From contig JALORY010000012.1 in the NCBI GenBank assembly GCA_025458675.1, positions 1 to 34,329 on the forward strand: a stretch of DNA of 34,329 bases, read 5' to 3'. Shown here piece after piece: positions 1-13,486 of this stretch. The notes under the pieces were generated by a model that searched no databases, was not told where the DNA came from, and saw only the letters and a program-made list of their open reading frames with translations. The DNA is from Gammaproteobacteria bacterium (GTDB lineage Bacteria > Pseudomonadota > Gammaproteobacteria > Chromatiales > Chromatiaceae). Both the position numbers and the translations under genes were made by a program. Position 1 is the first letter of the stretch. Every line of letters starts with the position of its first letter.

Positions 1-189
1 GACATCGCCGGGGCGCGCAACTACCTGCAGCGCTATCTGGGCGTGGCGCAGCACAACGCGGAGAGCCTGGCGATCGCTGCCGAGGTGGAGCAGCGTGCCG
101 GCGACCGCAACAAGGCGGCGGCCTACGACAGGCTGCGGCGCGAACGGTATCCCGATACGCCCGCAGCGGCGCGCGCGAGAGGACAGTGA
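1..189 (+). CDS. pilF: Type IV pilus biogenesis/stability protein PilF (PilW), C-terminal fragment
   Basis: Only the last 62 codons are in the window; the gene begins upstream. The visible peptide has helix-turn-helix TPR-like character (an ARNYLQRYLGVAQHNAESL helix followed by an acidic/Ala-rich AEVEQRAGDRNKAAAY helix), which matches the C-terminal TPR of PilF/PilW. In this family the protein is an outer-membrane lipoprotein that helps the PilQ secretin assemble. Position supports the call, because pilF directly precedes rodZ in many Gammaproteobacteria. Its TGA overlaps the rodZ ATG (TGATG at 187-191), which implies translational coupling. The lipobox and first TPRs are not visible, so identity rests on the C-terminus and context. 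Confidence 0.75.
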   Translation, partial: DIAGARNYLQRYLGVAQHNAESLAIAAEVEQRAGDRNKAAAYDRLRRERYPDTPAAARARGQ

Positions 190-1130
190 TGGAACCTGCC
201 ATTCAGGGCGAGCAGTCCGGGCTCGTGACGGAGCTGCCGCTACGCAAGGGGCCCGGCGAGCGGCTGCGGGCGGCGCGCGTCGCCGCCGGAATCCCGCTCG
301 AGCGGGTCGCCAACGATCTGCACCTGCACCCGGAGCTGCTCGAGGCGCTCGAGCGCGACATCTACGGCCAGATGCCCGGCCGCGTGTTCGCGCGTGGCTA
401 CCTGCGCAACTACGCACGTCTGGTGGAGCTCGATCCGGACCAGATCCTCGCGGCCTACGACGCGCTCTTCCCCGCCCCCGACGAGGCGGACGGAGGTCTG
501 CACCGGGTCGTCAGCGGGCAGCCGCTGCGCTCGAGTGTGGACAGCGGCCACGGGTTCGTGCGCATCGTCACGTGGGGGATCGTGCTGGGGCTGATCGTGC
601 TCCTGCTCATCTGGTGGCAGGGTTACCTCACGCTGCCGGGATTGACCTCGACGAGTCCCCAGCCCGCACCCGACGTGACCTTGCCAGCCGGCGCCGAGAC
701 GTCGTCCCCCGCGATGCAGCGTGACGTGGCCGCCCAGCTGGCCGAGACACCGCCGGCGCGCAGCGAGGCGGGCGCAGCGCCCGCGCCCGTGCCGGAGGCC
801 GCCCGGCCGGCGACCGTGGCGGCGGAGCCCGCGAGGCCGGCGCCCGCGGCGGAGTCCCCGGCGGGTCCCGCGCCCAAGGTGGTCCTGCAGGTGACGGCCC
901 GCACCTGGGCCGAGGTCGTCGACGCCTCGGGCCAGTTCAAGCTCAACGGCACCTTCGAGCGGGGTTACACCAAGACGCTCGGCGGCGAGCCGCCGTACCG
1001 CATCTCGATCGGGAACGTGAACGGCGCGAGGATCACCGTGGATGGCGAGCCGTTGGATCTCAAGCCGCACTTCAACGGACGGCTCGTTCGCCTGACGCTC
1101 GACCCCCGGCGGGCGACGAAGCCCGAGTGA
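189..1130 (+). CDS. rodZ: Cytoskeletal protein RodZ (HTH + TM + DUF4115)
   Basis: RodZ is a bitopic inner-membrane protein that links MreB to the elongation machinery and sets rod shape. The 313-aa product has an N-terminal Cro/CI-type helix-turn-helix (about residues 18-85), one transmembrane helix rich in Val/Ile/Leu (about 125-145), a long Ala/Pro linker (about 155-230), and a C-terminal beta-rich DUF4115 domain (about 234-305). This is the family's standard architecture. I chose the ATG at 189, which overlaps the pilF stop; a GTG one codon upstream (186) is also in frame. The usual next gene, ispG, is missing: hisS starts 66 bp downstream. Confidence 0.93.
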   Translation: MEPAIQGEQSGLVTELPLRKGPGERLRAARVAAGIPLERVANDLHLHPELLEALERDIYGQMPGRVFARGYLRNYARLVELDPDQILAAYDALFPAPDEADGGLHRVVSGQPLRSSVDSGHGFVRIVTWGIVLGLIVLLLIWWQGYLTLPGLTSTSPQPAPDVTLPAGAETSSPAMQRDVAAQLAETPPARSEAGAAPAPVPEAARPATVAAEPARPAPAAESPAGPAPKVVLQVTARTWAEVVDASGQFKLNGTFERGYTKTLGGEPPYRISIGNVNGARITVDGEPLDLKPHFNGRLVRLTLDPRRATKPE

Positions 1131-1196
1131 GCGATCGCCAGTGCGCGCCGGGCTGAACCACGGCGCGCCTCCCGCGCAGCCCCTCGCAGAGACACG

Positions 1197-2489
1197 ATGA
1201 GCAAGAACCTTCAGGCCGTGCGCGGCATGCGCGACATCCTCCCGGAGCAGACGCCGCTCTGGCAGTGGATGGAGGACCGCGCGCGCGCCGTCCTGGCCGG
1301 CTACGGCTACAGCGAAATCCGTCTGCCGGTGCTCGAGATGACCGAGCTCTTCGAGCGGTCGATCGGCGAGGTGACGGACATCGTCGAGAAGGAGATGTAC
1401 ACCTTCGCCGATCGCAACGGCGACAGCCTGACGTTGCGGCCGGAGGGAACGGCCGGCTGCGTCCGCGCCGGCATCGAGCACGGGCTCTTCTACAACCAGG
1501 TGCAGCGGCTCTGGTACCAGGGGCCGATGTTCCGGCACGAGCGCCCGCAGAAAGGACGGTACCGGCAGTTTCATCAGATCGGCGTCGAGGCCTTCGGGCT
1601 CGTCGGGCCCGACGTCGACGTCGAGCTGATTCTCCTGACCGCGCGCCTCTGGCGCAGTCTCGGCCTCGCCGACCTCGAGCTGCAGCTCAACTCCCTCGGC
1701 ACGCCGGCCGAGCGCACGCGCTATCGCGAGGTGCTGGTCGCCTACCTGCGGGAGCGGGTCGACCGGCTCGACGAGGACGGGCGCCGACGGCTGGAGACCA
1801 ACCCGCTGCGCGTGCTGGACAGCAAGAACCCCGAGATGGCGGACGTCGTCGCGGGTGCGCCGAGCCTGCTCGACTTCCTCGAAGCGGATTCGCGCGCGCA
1901 CTTCACCGCCGTCTGCGACGCGCTCGCGGACGCCGGCCTGTCCTACACCGTGAACCCGCGGCTGGTGCGCGGGCTCGATTACTATGCGCGCACGGTGTTC
2001 GAATGGGTGACCACACGCCTAGGCGCGCAGGGCACGGTCTGCGCCGGGGGTCGTTACGACGGTCTGGTCGAGCAGCTGGGCGGGCGCCCCACGCCGGCGG
2101 CGGGGTTCGCGATCGGTCTCGAGCGGCTCGTGGCGCTGCTGGAGGAGCAGGGGGCGGCTCACGGGCACGGGGCGCCGCACGTCTACCTCGTGGCGCTCGG
2201 CGCCCCGGCGGAGCGGGCGGGCCTGCGCCTCGCGGAGCAGCTGCGCGACGCGCTGCCCGGGCTGCGCCTGGTGATGAACTGCGGCGGCGGCGGGCCGAAG
2301 GCACAGTTCAAGCGCGCCGATAGGGCGGGCGCGCGCTACGCGCTGGTGCTCGGCGACGGGGAACTGGCGCGTGGCACCGCCGGTCTCAAGCCGCTGCGCG
2401 AGACCGGCGAGCAGGACGACGTCGCGACGGCCGTGCTGCCAGCGGTGCTGGCCGCTCGGCTCGGCGTGCCGCAGGCAACCGGTATCTGA
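1197..2489 (+). CDS. hisS: Histidyl-tRNA synthetase
   Basis: Class II aminoacyl-tRNA synthetase that charges tRNA(His) in the cytoplasm. The 430-aa length is usual. Recognisable landmarks are the N-terminal VRGMRDILP, motif 2 around [16 protein letters not shown], the histidine-specific [14 protein letters not shown] segment, motif 3 near [17 protein letters not shown], and a C-terminal anticodon-binding domain from about residue 325. It sits between rodZ and yfgM. The 13-bp gap to yfgM suggests one operon with yfgM-bamB-der. Confidence 0.97.
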   Translation: MSKNLQAVRGMRDILPEQTPLWQWMEDRARAVLAGYGYSEIRLPVLEMTELFERSIGEVTDIVEKEMYTFADRNGDSLTLRPEGTAGCVRAGIEHGLFYNQVQRLWYQGPMFRHERPQKGRYRQFHQIGVEAFGLVGPDVDVELILLTARLWRSLGLADLELQLNSLGTPAERTRYREVLVAYLRERVDRLDEDGRRRLETNPLRVLDSKNPEMADVVAGAPSLLDFLEADSRAHFTAVCDALADAGLSYTVNPRLVRGLDYYARTVFEWVTTRLGAQGTVCAGGRYDGLVEQLGGRPTPAAGFAIGLERLVALLEEQGAAHGHGAPHVYLVALGAPAERAGLRLAEQLRDALPGLRLVMNCGGGGPKAQFKRADRAGARYALVLGDGELARGTAGLKPLRETGEQDDVATAVLPAVLAARLGVPQATGI

Positions 2490-2502
2490 CTGAGGACGGG
2501 CC

Positions 2503-3132
2503 ATGGCCGAGCTTCTGACCGAAGAAGAACAGGTAGAACAGCTGAAGAAGTGGTGGAAGGAGAACGGCCTTTCCATCGTCGGTGGCGTGGTCGTCGGCCT
2601 CGCCCTGGTCTTCGGCTGGCGCTCCTGGCAGCACCACCAGCTCGAGCGCAGTGCGCAGGCGGGGGGGCTGTACGACCAGGTCCTGATCGCCATCGAGTCG
2701 AAGCAGCCGGAGGCCGCGCTCAGAGGGCACGACCGGATCCGCGCGGAGCACGGCGACACGGGTTACGCCGTGCTCGCCGGACTGCAGGCGGCGAAGCTGA
2801 GGCTCGAGGCGGGGGATGCCAAGGGCGCGCGCGAGCTGCTCGAGACCGTGCGCCGTGAGGCCTCGGACCCGGCCGTACGGCAGCTCGCCACGCTGCGTCT
2901 CGCGCGCGTCTACCTGGACGCGGGCGAGCTCGACGCGGCACGGGCTCTCGTCGACACCGCACCCCGCGAGCTGTTTCCGTCGCAGCTCGCCGAACTGCGC
3001 GGCGATCTCGCGCGCGCGCGCGGCGACGAGGCGGCGGCGCGGGCGGCTTACGAGGAGGCGCTCGCGGGCCGCCACGGCGGCAGCAACCACCTGCGGTTCA
3101 AGCTGCAGGATCTCGCGCCGTCGAACGGCTAA
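2503..3132 (+). CDS. yfgM: YfgM-type membrane-anchored TPR protein
   Basis: Tetratricopeptide protein of the YfgM/DUF2133 family; in E. coli, YfgM associates with the SecYEG-PpiD periplasmic chaperone network. The 209-aa product has a short cytoplasmic N-terminus (EEEQVEQLKKWWKENG is characteristic), a single TM segment at about residues 24-41, and a periplasmic helical region built of Ala/Leu-rich TPR-like pairs to the end. It lies between hisS and bamB in the conserved order and is 13 bp from bamB. The role in envelope protein biogenesis is taken from the family. Confidence 0.92.
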   Translation: MAELLTEEEQVEQLKKWWKENGLSIVGGVVVGLALVFGWRSWQHHQLERSAQAGGLYDQVLIAIESKQPEAALRGHDRIRAEHGDTGYAVLAGLQAAKLRLEAGDAKGARELLETVRREASDPAVRQLATLRLARVYLDAGELDAARALVDTAPRELFPSQLAELRGDLARARGDEAAARAAYEEALAGRHGGSNHLRFKLQDLAPSNG

Positions 3133-3145
3133 CGGGGGCGGTGCC

Positions 3146-4324
3146 ATGCGTCTGCGTCACGTCCTCCCGCTGCTCGCCGCCACGGTCCTCGCCGGCTGTG
3201 GCACGTTCGCCGATCCCACCCGGTGGCTCGGCAGCTACACCGTGGAAAAGCCGACCGAGCTCGGCCCGGCACCCACCCGGCTCGGCGTGTCGACTGTCTG
3301 GAGCACCGACACCGGCAGCGGCACCGAAGGCCAGCGCCTCAACCTCGTGGCGCGCGTCGACGGCGACCGCGTGTACACCGCCGACGCCGACGGCCGGGTC
3401 GTCGCGGTGGACAGCGGCTCCGGGCGGGTCGTCTGGCAGACGGAGACGAAGCTCGACGTCACGGGCGGCCCAGGCGTGGGCGAAGGGATGGTCCTCGTGG
3501 GCACGAGCAACGCCGAGGTCGCGGCGCTGGATGCGGCCACCGGGGCCCTGCGCTGGACGACGCGGGTCAGCAGCGAGGTGCTCGCGGCGCCCGCCGCGGC
3601 CCAGGGGACGGTCGTGATCCACACCATGGACGGCAGGCTCGCGGGCCACGACGCCGCCGACGGCAAGGCGCGCTGGCTGTACGACCGGCTCGCCTCGGGT
3701 CTCGGTCTGCGGGGCAGCAGCTCGCCGGTGATCGTGGGCAGCCGAGCGGTCAGCGGAATGGCCGGCGGCAAGCTCGTGGCGATCGAGCTCGCCAACGGCG
3801 CCCCCGCCTGGGAGACGACGGTGACGGTGCCGAGCGGCCGCTCCGAGCTCGCCCGCGTGGTGGACATCGCCGGCGATCCGCTCGTCGCGCTCGGCAACAT
3901 CTACGTCGGCACATACAACGCCGAGGTCGCGAGCGTGGACCCGGGCAGCGGCCAGGTCGGCTGGCGCAAGAAGTTGAGCTCCTACGCCGGGCTCGCCGCC
4001 GACAGCCGCGCGGTCTACGCGAGCGACGACCGCGGCGTGGTGTGGGCGCTGGACGCCCACAGCGGGGCGGCGCTCTGGAAGCAGGAGGGCCTGCGCGCCC
4101 GCAGGCTGTCGGGGCCGGCCGCCGTCGGCGACTACGTGGTCGTCGGCGACTTCGAGGGCTACGTGCACTGGCTGTCGGCGCACGACGGCAGCTTCGTCGC
4201 GCGCTCACGCGTCGGCAGTGCGCCGATCACCGCCCAGCCGCAGGCCGTCGGCACCACGGTGTTCGTGCTCGGCGACAAGGGCGATCTCGCGGCGCTGCGA
4301 CCCGCGGGCGGAGCGGCGAACTGA
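3146..4324 (+). CDS. bamB: Outer-membrane assembly lipoprotein BamB
   Basis: BamB is an eight-bladed beta-propeller lipoprotein of the BAM complex that inserts outer-membrane beta-barrels. The 392-aa product starts at ATG 3146 with a lipoprotein signal whose lipobox LAGC puts the acylated cysteine at residue 18. From about residue 60 onward there are repeated PQQ-like motifs with the pattern VxALDxxTGxxxW, including [47 protein letters not shown] and [12 protein letters not shown]. The longer open frame upstream of 3146 overlaps yfgM and is not needed. der begins 7 bp after the stop. Confidence 0.95.
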   Translation: MRLRHVLPLLAATVLAGCGTFADPTRWLGSYTVEKPTELGPAPTRLGVSTVWSTDTGSGTEGQRLNLVARVDGDRVYTADADGRVVAVDSGSGRVVWQTETKLDVTGGPGVGEGMVLVGTSNAEVAALDAATGALRWTTRVSSEVLAAPAAAQGTVVIHTMDGRLAGHDAADGKARWLYDRLASGLGLRGSSSPVIVGSRAVSGMAGGKLVAIELANGAPAWETTVTVPSGRSELARVVDIAGDPLVALGNIYVGTYNAEVASVDPGSGQVGWRKKLSSYAGLAADSRAVYASDDRGVVWALDAHSGAALWKQEGLRARRLSGPAAVGDYVVVGDFEGYVHWLSAHDGSFVARSRVGSAPITAQPQAVGTTVFVLGDKGDLAALRPAGGAAN

Positions 4325-4331
4325 GCCCCAG

Positions 4332-5726
4332 ATGCTGCCGGTCGTCGTCTTGGTGGGCAGGCCGAACGTCGGCAAGTCCACGCTGTTCAACCGGCTGACG
4401 CGCACCCGCGACGCGCTGGTCGCCGATCTGCCGGGCCTCACGCGCGACCGCCAGTACGGCGTCGGCCGCGTCGGGCCGCGACCCTACGTGGTGGTGGACA
4501 CCGGCGGCATCGTCGACAGTGCAGACGGCCTGGAGGCGCTGATGGAGCGCCAGGTGCAGCGTGCCATCGCGGAGGCCGACCGCGTCCTGTTCCTGGTGGA
4601 CACCAAGGACGGACGCACGGCCGCCGACGAGCAGATCGCGACGCAGCTGCGCCGCACCGGCCGGCCGGTCACGCTCGTCGTGAACAAAAGCGAGCACCTC
4701 GACCGGACCACCGCAGGGGCCGACTTCTTCGCCCTCGGCCTCGGCGAGCCCGTGCCCGTGTCGGCGACACAGGGGCGCGGTGTGAAGCCCCTCATGGACG
4801 CGGTGCTCGCGGACTTCCCGCCGGCGGCGGAGGGCGAAGGCGACGGCGATGGGCGAGGCGTGCTGATCGCGGTGGTCGGGCGCCCGAACGTCGGCAAGTC
4901 GACGCTGGTCAACCGGCTGCTCGGCGAGGATCGCGTCGTGGTGTACGACGAGCCGGGGACGACGCGCGACAGCGTGCACATTCCTTTCGAGCGCGACGGC
5001 GTGCGCTACACCCTGATCGACACCGCCGGGGTGAGGCGCCGCGCACGCATCGACGAGGCAATCGAGAAGTTCAGCGTCGTCAAGACGCTGCAGGCGATCG
5101 AGGAGGCGCACGTCGTGCTCCTCGTCGTGGACGCCCGCCAGGGGATCAGCGAGCAGGACGCGAGCCTCGCCGGGCACGTGGTCGACAGCGGTCGCGCGCT
5201 CGTGCTGGTGGTGAACAAGTGGGACGGCCTCGCCCCCGACGAGCGCGAGCGCGTCAAGGCCGAGGTCGACCGGCGGCTCTACTTTCTCGGTTTCGCCGAG
5301 CGGCGTTTCGTCTCGGCCCTGCACGGGTCCGGCGTCGGCGGCCTGCTGGCGGCGGTCGACGCCGCGCACGACAGCGCGGTACGCGACCTCAAGACGGCGG
5401 AGCTCTCGCGCATCCTCGAGGAGGCCGTGCAGGAGCACCAGCCGCCGCTGGTGCACGGCCGGCGCATCAAGCTGCGCTATGCTCACCAGGGTGGCCGCAA
5501 CCCGCCACTGATCGTGATCCACGGGAACCAGACCGAGCATGTCCCGGCGGCCTACCGCCGTTTCCTCGAGCAGCGCTTCCGCGACGCCCTGCATCTGCGG
5601 GGCACGCCGGTGCGCGTCGAGTTCAGGACCGGCGAGAACCCCTTCGCCGGGAGGAAGAATCCCCTTACCCCCCGTCAGATCCGCAAGCGCAAGCGCCTCG
5701 TGAGCTTCACCCGGCGCAAGCACTGA
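4332..5726 (+). CDS. der: Ribosome-associated GTPase Der (EngA)
   Basis: Essential double-domain GTPase required for 50S subunit maturation. The 464-aa protein begins with [17 protein letters not shown] at ATG 4332. Two complete G domains are visible: GRPNVGKST at residues 9-17 and again near 182, with G2/G3 elements ([21 protein letters not shown]) and NKxE/NKWD base-recognition motifs. A KH-like C-terminal domain ends in a basic tail (ITPRQ-like [13 protein letters not shown]). The bamB-der order matches E. coli and relatives. Confidence 0.97.
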   Translation: MLPVVVLVGRPNVGKSTLFNRLTRTRDALVADLPGLTRDRQYGVGRVGPRPYVVVDTGGIVDSADGLEALMERQVQRAIAEADRVLFLVDTKDGRTAADEQIATQLRRTGRPVTLVVNKSEHLDRTTAGADFFALGLGEPVPVSATQGRGVKPLMDAVLADFPPAAEGEGDGDGRGVLIAVVGRPNVGKSTLVNRLLGEDRVVVYDEPGTTRDSVHIPFERDGVRYTLIDTAGVRRRARIDEAIEKFSVVKTLQAIEEAHVVLLVVDARQGISEQDASLAGHVVDSGRALVLVVNKWDGLAPDERERVKAEVDRRLYFLGFAERRFVSALHGSGVGGLLAAVDAAHDSAVRDLKTAELSRILEEAVQEHQPPLVHGRRIKLRYAHQGGRNPPLIVIHGNQTEHVPAAYRRFLEQRFRDALHLRGTPVRVEFRTGENPFAGRKNPLTPRQIRKRKRLVSFTRRKH

Positions 5727-5758
5727 GGCCAGGCGCACCCTTTGAGGAGACCGCACGG

Positions 5759-7332
5759 ATGACCGCCCGACCGATCCTGCTCTGTGCCGCGTTGGCCGCC
5801 ATCGCCACGCCGGCCCTGGCGCTCGACGCGCGCTGCCCGCAGTATCCGGAGGACCCGCGGGCCGAGGTGCCCGCAGAGCCGCTCTGGCTGACGCTGGACT
5901 GGCCGCGGACCATCGAGGCCTGCGTGCCGACGCTGCAGCACGAGCGCGGCAAGCGCCGGCCGCTGGTGCTGTGGGAGGGTGGCGATGCCGCGGCCTTCAC
6001 CGACAAGACGGCGAAGATGTTGCTCGACCGCGGCCTGGTGCCGGCCGTCCGCCTCGATCTGGCGATGATCCCGGTCGCCCTGCAGCTGCAGAAGGCCGGC
6101 GCGCCCGTCGTGCTCCTCGACGCGCGGACGGGCAGCTGGCCGTACGACCTGGTCGGCGACCCGGCGAAGTGGGCCCTCACCTTCGCGCAGAACGCGCAGG
6201 TGCCCGACGCCTGGCGACGACTGCCGGTGCCGGGCCGGTTCGAGGGCTGGGCGATCGCGGCGCAGCGGCTGCGCGACGTGCTGCGCAGTTTCCACGAGGC
6301 GGGCGTGCGCGTCGACGCCGTCTGGCTCGACTACGAGACGGCGCCGGCCAACATCCCGTTCGAGGCGGCGAAGGCGTCCCGGGAAGCGGGCAAGGAGATT
6401 CCGGCGCGCGCGCTCGCGAGCAACGAGGCCTTCCACCGCTATCGCTGGCAGCTCTGGCTGCAGCTCCTGTCGGCCTACGTGGCGGCGCCTGTGCGCGAGG
6501 TCTATCCCGCCGCGTCGGTCACGAACTGGATGGTGATGCTGTCGACGCTGGAGACGCCGGTCACCGGCTGGGACAACCGGCCCCTGCCGCCGAGCGGCCT
6601 GACGCTGTTCAACGCCACCAACCCGGTCGCCTACGGGGTCGACCGGGCCGTGCTCGCGTCGTGGGAGAAGGACCAGGTTCCGACCGACGCCGACGCCGTC
6701 GACCGCGCGTACGTCGGGCTGCTGCTCCGGCAGCCGTCGCAGGACGGGCAGAATCGCCAGCGGATCGCCCCCCACCTCGACAGCGTCGTGTGGGTGGCGC
6801 GCGAGGTGCAGCAGCTGCCGGATCGCAAGGTGCCCGCGATGAGCCGCGGGGCCTTCCGCGAGGCGCTGCGGCACCTTTGGCTGCGCGGCGCCGACGCCAT
6901 GGAGGTCTACAACGGGCAGCGTCCCGGCGGGTTGGCCGCCGCGCTCGCCGAGGTGCAGGACTCGGCCACCGTGTTCGACGAGATGCTCAAGTACCGCGAC
7001 TTCCTCGACCAGGGCGAGCCGATGACGTTTGCCCTGCCGGCGGTGCAGGAGGCGGGTCCGCTCTGGTCCGGGCTGCGCATGGCCGAGCAGGCCGTCGTGC
7101 GGGTGGTGTGGCTGGGCGAAGGCGAGGGCAGCGCCGAGGTCGAGGGGTGGCCGGGCTTCAAGATCACCCTGCCGGCGACCCGGGCAGGCACGACGTACCT
7201 CGTCAAGCTCAACCGTGAGGCGGGGCGACTCGAGGTCCTGTCCAGCGACCCGCCACCGCCAAAGGACGAGAGCGCGCCGTCCGACAAGAAGCCCGACGGC
7301 AAGAAGAAGAACGGCGAATCCAAGCGCGAAGG

Positions 7333-7336
<4 letters not shown>
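5759..7336 (+). CDS. Exported protein of unknown function, possibly a TIM-barrel glycosidase relative
   Basis: I do not recognise this 525-aa family with certainty. It has a clear Sec signal peptide (residues 1-21, cleavage about ALA|LD) and then a soluble periplasmic or secreted body. The pattern resembles an alpha/beta barrel: short hydrophobic strands (RPLVLWEGG, GLVPAVRLDLAM, APVVLLDAR, VDAVWLDYE at 186-193, ASVTNWMVM, LTLFNATNP) alternate with helices. The acidic LDYE strand end resembles glycoside-hydrolase-like barrels, but no catalytic role is proven. Residues about 460-500 may be a small beta module, and the last 30 residues are a Lys/Glu/Ser/Pro-rich tail. It begins 32 bp after der, and its stop overlaps the xseA stop by 4 bp in convergent orientation. 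Confidence 0.8.
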
Positions 7337-10258
<2,922 letters not shown>

Positions 10259-10302
10259 CGCGGCTCACCCAGCACACGGCCGACCAGGCGCGGAGGCGCA
10301 GA

Positions 10303-11880
10303 GTGACCCGGGACATCCACGCCCACCGCATCCTGATCGTCGACTTCGGCTCGCAGTACACGCAGCTCATCGCCCGGCGGGTGCGCGAGGCGGGCGTCTA
10401 CTGCGAGATCTGGCCCTACGACCACTGCGAGCACGTGCTGGCGGCGCACCCGCCGCGCGGCATCATCCTCTCCGGCGGCCCCGAGAGCACGACGGCGGAG
10501 GACGCGCCGCGCGCCCCCGAGGCGATCTTCGCCGCCGGCGTTCCCGTGCTCGGCATCTGCTACGGCATGCAGACCATGGCCGCGCAGCTCGGCGGGCGCG
10601 TCGCCGCGCACCACGCGCGCGAGTACGGCTACGCGCAGGTCCGGGCGCGGGCGCACTCGAAGCTGCTGCGCGCCATCGAGGACCACACGAGCCCCGAGGG
10701 CTACGGCCTGCTCGACGTGTGGATGAGCCACGGCGATCGCGTCGAGGCGCTGCCGCCCGGCTTCCACGTGATCTGCGAGACGCCGAGCGCGCCGCTCGCG
10801 GGCATGGCGGACGAGGATCGCGGGTTCTACGGCCTGCAGTTCCACCCCGAGGTCACGCACACCCGCCAGGGCAAGCGCATCCTCGAGCGCTTCCTTTTCG
10901 AGATCTGCGGCTGCGAGGCGCTCTGGACGACGGGCCAGATCATCGAGGACAGCATTGCGTCGATGCGTGCCCAGGTCGGGCAGGGCAGGGTGGTGCTCGG
11001 CCTCTCGGGCGGCGTCGATTCGTCGGTGGTGGCCGCGCTGCTGCACCAGGCGGTGGGCGACCAGCTCACGTGCGTGTTCGTCGACAACGGGCTGCTGCGT
11101 CTCGACGAGGGGGACCAGGTGATGGCGACCTTCGCCCAGCACATGGGCGTCAAGGTGATCCGGGTCGACGCCGAGGCGCGCTTCCTCGAGGCGCTGCACG
11201 GCGTCGCCGACCCCGAGCAGAAGCGCAAGATCATCGGCCGGCTGTTCATCGAGATCTTCGAGGAGGAGGCGGCGAAGATCACCGACGCCGGCTTCCTCGC
11301 CCAGGGCACCATCTACCCCGACGTCATCGAGTCCGCCGGCGCGGCCAGCGGCAAGGCCCACGTCATCAAATCGCACCACAACGTCGGCGGCCTGCCAGAG
11401 CGCATGAAGCTCGCGCTGGTCGAGCCGCTGCGCGAGCTGTTCAAGGACGAGGTGCGGCGGATCGGCGTCGAGCTCGGCCTGCCCTACGAGATGGTCTACC
11501 GCCACCCCTTCCCGGGGCCCGGCCTCGGCGTGCGCATCCTCGGCGAAGTGAAGAAGGAATACGCCGACATCCTGCGGCGCGCGGACGCGATCTTCATCGA
11601 CGAGCTGCGCGCGCACGAGCTCTACGACAAGGTCAGCCAGGCCTTCGTGGTGTTCCTGCCGGTCAAGTCGGTCGGCGTGGTCGGCGACGCACGCCAGTAC
11701 GAGTACGTGGTCGCGCTGCGCGCCGTCGAGACCGTCGACTTCATGACCGCGCGCTGGGCGCACCTGCCCTACGAGTTCCTCGAGCTCGTGTCCCGCCGCA
11801 TCATCAACGAGGTGAAGGGCGTCTCGCGCGTCGCCTACGACATCTCGAGCAAGCCGCCGGCGACGATCGAGTGGGAGTGA
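10303..11880 (+). CDS. guaA: GMP synthase (glutamine-hydrolysing)
   Basis: Converts XMP to GMP using glutamine and ATP. The 525-aa product starts with GTG; the sequence right after it ([25 protein letters not shown]) is the conserved N-terminus of the class I amidotransferase domain. That domain has the nucleophile motif GICYGMQ and a downstream FHPEV histidine. The ATP-pyrophosphatase domain begins near residue 205, with the P-loop [14 protein letters not shown]. The C-terminal dimerisation domain has [15 protein letters not shown]. Length equals the E. coli enzyme. A GC-rich inverted repeat (CCGCCC ... GGGCGG, 11883-11899) lies just after the stop, with no T-run. Confidence 0.97.
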   Translation: MTRDIHAHRILIVDFGSQYTQLIARRVREAGVYCEIWPYDHCEHVLAAHPPRGIILSGGPESTTAEDAPRAPEAIFAAGVPVLGICYGMQTMAAQLGGRVAAHHAREYGYAQVRARAHSKLLRAIEDHTSPEGYGLLDVWMSHGDRVEALPPGFHVICETPSAPLAGMADEDRGFYGLQFHPEVTHTRQGKRILERFLFEICGCEALWTTGQIIEDSIASMRAQVGQGRVVLGLSGGVDSSVVAALLHQAVGDQLTCVFVDNGLLRLDEGDQVMATFAQHMGVKVIRVDAEARFLEALHGVADPEQKRKIIGRLFIEIFEEEAAKITDAGFLAQGTIYPDVIESAGAASGKAHVIKSHHNVGGLPERMKLALVEPLRELFKDEVRRIGVELGLPYEMVYRHPFPGPGLGVRILGEVKKEYADILRRADAIFIDELRAHELYDKVSQAFVVFLPVKSVGVVGDARQYEYVVALRAVETVDFMTARWAHLPYEFLELVSRRIINEVKGVSRVAYDISSKPPATIEWE

Positions 11881-11911
11881 CCCCGCCCCCGGGGGGCGGA
11901 GGCAACGAGGG

Positions 11912-13471
11912 GTGAGTCGGCCGTTGCAGCAGAAGCGGATCAATCCCTATCTCGCGGCCCTGGTCGGTCTCTGGGCCGTCGTGCAGCTGGCGTCGCTGGT
12001 CGTGATCGGCTGGCTGGAGGTCGACCGCGTCCGTGGCCAGGCGGACGAGCTGCACGCGGACCTGCTGCGGTACGCGAGCGCGCAGACCAGCCTGTACGAG
12101 GCGGCGCTCGAAGGCTTCGCGAGCTTTCTCGCCGCAGTGCCCGACAGCACCTACGGCGAGGCGCGGCGCTTTGCGCGACTGCTCCGCGAGCACTACCCGG
12201 ACATCTACATGCTCGAGATCGCGCGGCGCGTCCCCGGCGAGGCGCGGGAGGAGCTCGAGCGGACGATGCGGGCGGCCGGCTACCCCGACTTCATCGTGCA
12301 CACGTTCGGCTACGAGTCGGATCGCCGCCCGCACGTCTCGCCGCCGAAGCCCGTGTACTACCCGATCATCTTCATCGAGCCCGAGCTGCCTCAGGCCCTC
12401 GGCGTGCTGGGGCTCGATCTCGGCGACACGTCGTCGCTGCTTACCGATGCGCTCGAGCGCTCGTTCACGCAGCGCGGGCACGCGGCGTCGCGGCCTTTCC
12501 GGCTGATCGAGGGTCAGCGCGGCTACGTGCTCTACCGGCCCGTCCGCGGCGCGCAGGGGCCCGCGCCCTTCGAGCTCACGCCGGCGCAGGACACCTACGC
12601 GCTGCTGGTCGTCGACAGCCGGACCCTCGTGCCTCCCTGGGTCGACGAGCGCCCGGGCCTCGCCGTTCGCCTGAGCTACACCGGGGTCGCCGAGCCGGCG
12701 GATGCCACCCTGATCGACGTGCGCAACCCGCCGGTTCGATCGGGGCTGCTCGAGCGGCGGCTGCCGGTGTTCTCGCGGACCACCGCGATCGCGAGCCGGT
12801 CGCAGCCCTTCGCGGTCACCACCGAATACCCGCTGCGGCTCGCGGACCTCAACATCGCGCTCCTCGGCGCCTTCGTGGCGTCTGCCGCGGTCACCTTCCT
12901 GCTCGCCTACCGCTACGCGGGGACGCTGCACGGCCGCCGCCTGCGCGACGTCGCCGCGCAGGAGCAGCTCTTCGAGCGCGCGAACTACGATGCGCTGACC
13001 CGGCTGCCGAATCGTGGCCTCATGCGCGACCGCATCGCGCAGGCCCTCAGCCAGGCGCGGCGTCGCCGCTCCCGACTCGCCGTGCTCTACATCGACCTGG
13101 ACGGCTTCAAGCAGGTGAACGACCGGTACGGTCACGCGGCCGGCGACGCCGTGCTGCAGGAGGTCGCGCAGCGCCTGTCCCGCGGCCTGCGCGCAGGCGA
13201 CACCCTTGCCCGGTTGCACGGGGACGAGTTCGTGGCCCTGCTGCCCGACGTCGACTCCGCCGACGCCGCGCGGCAGGTGGCGCACAAGCTCGCCGCCTTC
13301 TTTCCGCCGCCGTGCCGGGTGCGGGGGGAGGAGATTGAGGTCAGCTTGAGTGTCGGCGTCGCCGTCGGTCCGGACGACGGTGACACGACGGACTCCCTGC
13401 TCGAGGTCGCCGACCGCCGCATGTACGACGCGAAGCGGGCGCGCCGCCTGCGCGTCGTGGCCACCGACTGA
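11912..13471 (+). CDS. Membrane diguanylate cyclase with periplasmic CHASE-like sensor
   Basis: 519-aa protein starting at GTG 11912. A TM helix at about residues 13-34 is followed by a periplasmic region (about 45-305) that looks like a CHASE domain (EGFASFLAAVPDS, then YPDIYMLEIARRVPG and PIIFIEPELPQALGVLGLDLG). A second TM helix lies at about 313-333, followed by a GGDEF domain (about 350-515). The domain has YDALTRLPNR, YIDLDGFKQVND and the signature HGDEF at 436-440, where His replaces the first Gly. An inhibitory RxxD site (RAGD, 427-430) sits five residues upstream. It would make c-di-GMP if the variant motif is active. It is 32 bp after guaA but unrelated in function, and convergent with the hybrid kinase gene. 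Confidence 0.92.
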   Translation: MSRPLQQKRINPYLAALVGLWAVVQLASLVVIGWLEVDRVRGQADELHADLLRYASAQTSLYEAALEGFASFLAAVPDSTYGEARRFARLLREHYPDIYMLEIARRVPGEAREELERTMRAAGYPDFIVHTFGYESDRRPHVSPPKPVYYPIIFIEPELPQALGVLGLDLGDTSSLLTDALERSFTQRGHAASRPFRLIEGQRGYVLYRPVRGAQGPAPFELTPAQDTYALLVVDSRTLVPPWVDERPGLAVRLSYTGVAEPADATLIDVRNPPVRSGLLERRLPVFSRTTAIASRSQPFAVTTEYPLRLADLNIALLGAFVASAAVTFLLAYRYAGTLHGRRLRDVAAQEQLFERANYDALTRLPNRGLMRDRIAQALSQARRRRSRLAVLYIDLDGFKQVNDRYGHAAGDAVLQEVAQRLSRGLRAGDTLARLHGDEFVALLPDVDSADAARQVAHKLAAFFPPPCRVRGEEIEVSLSVGVAVGPDDGDTTDSLLEVADRRMYDAKRARRLRVVATD

Positions 13472-13486
13472 CGCCGCCGCTGGCTG

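Noticed and set aside
240-1901. 553-codon open frame antisense to rodZ and hisS
   Set aside because: His/Arg/Leu-rich shadow of recognised genes.
11883-11899. GC inverted repeat after guaA as a terminator
   Set aside because: No T-run and a very short gap to the next gene; kept only as a remark under guaA.
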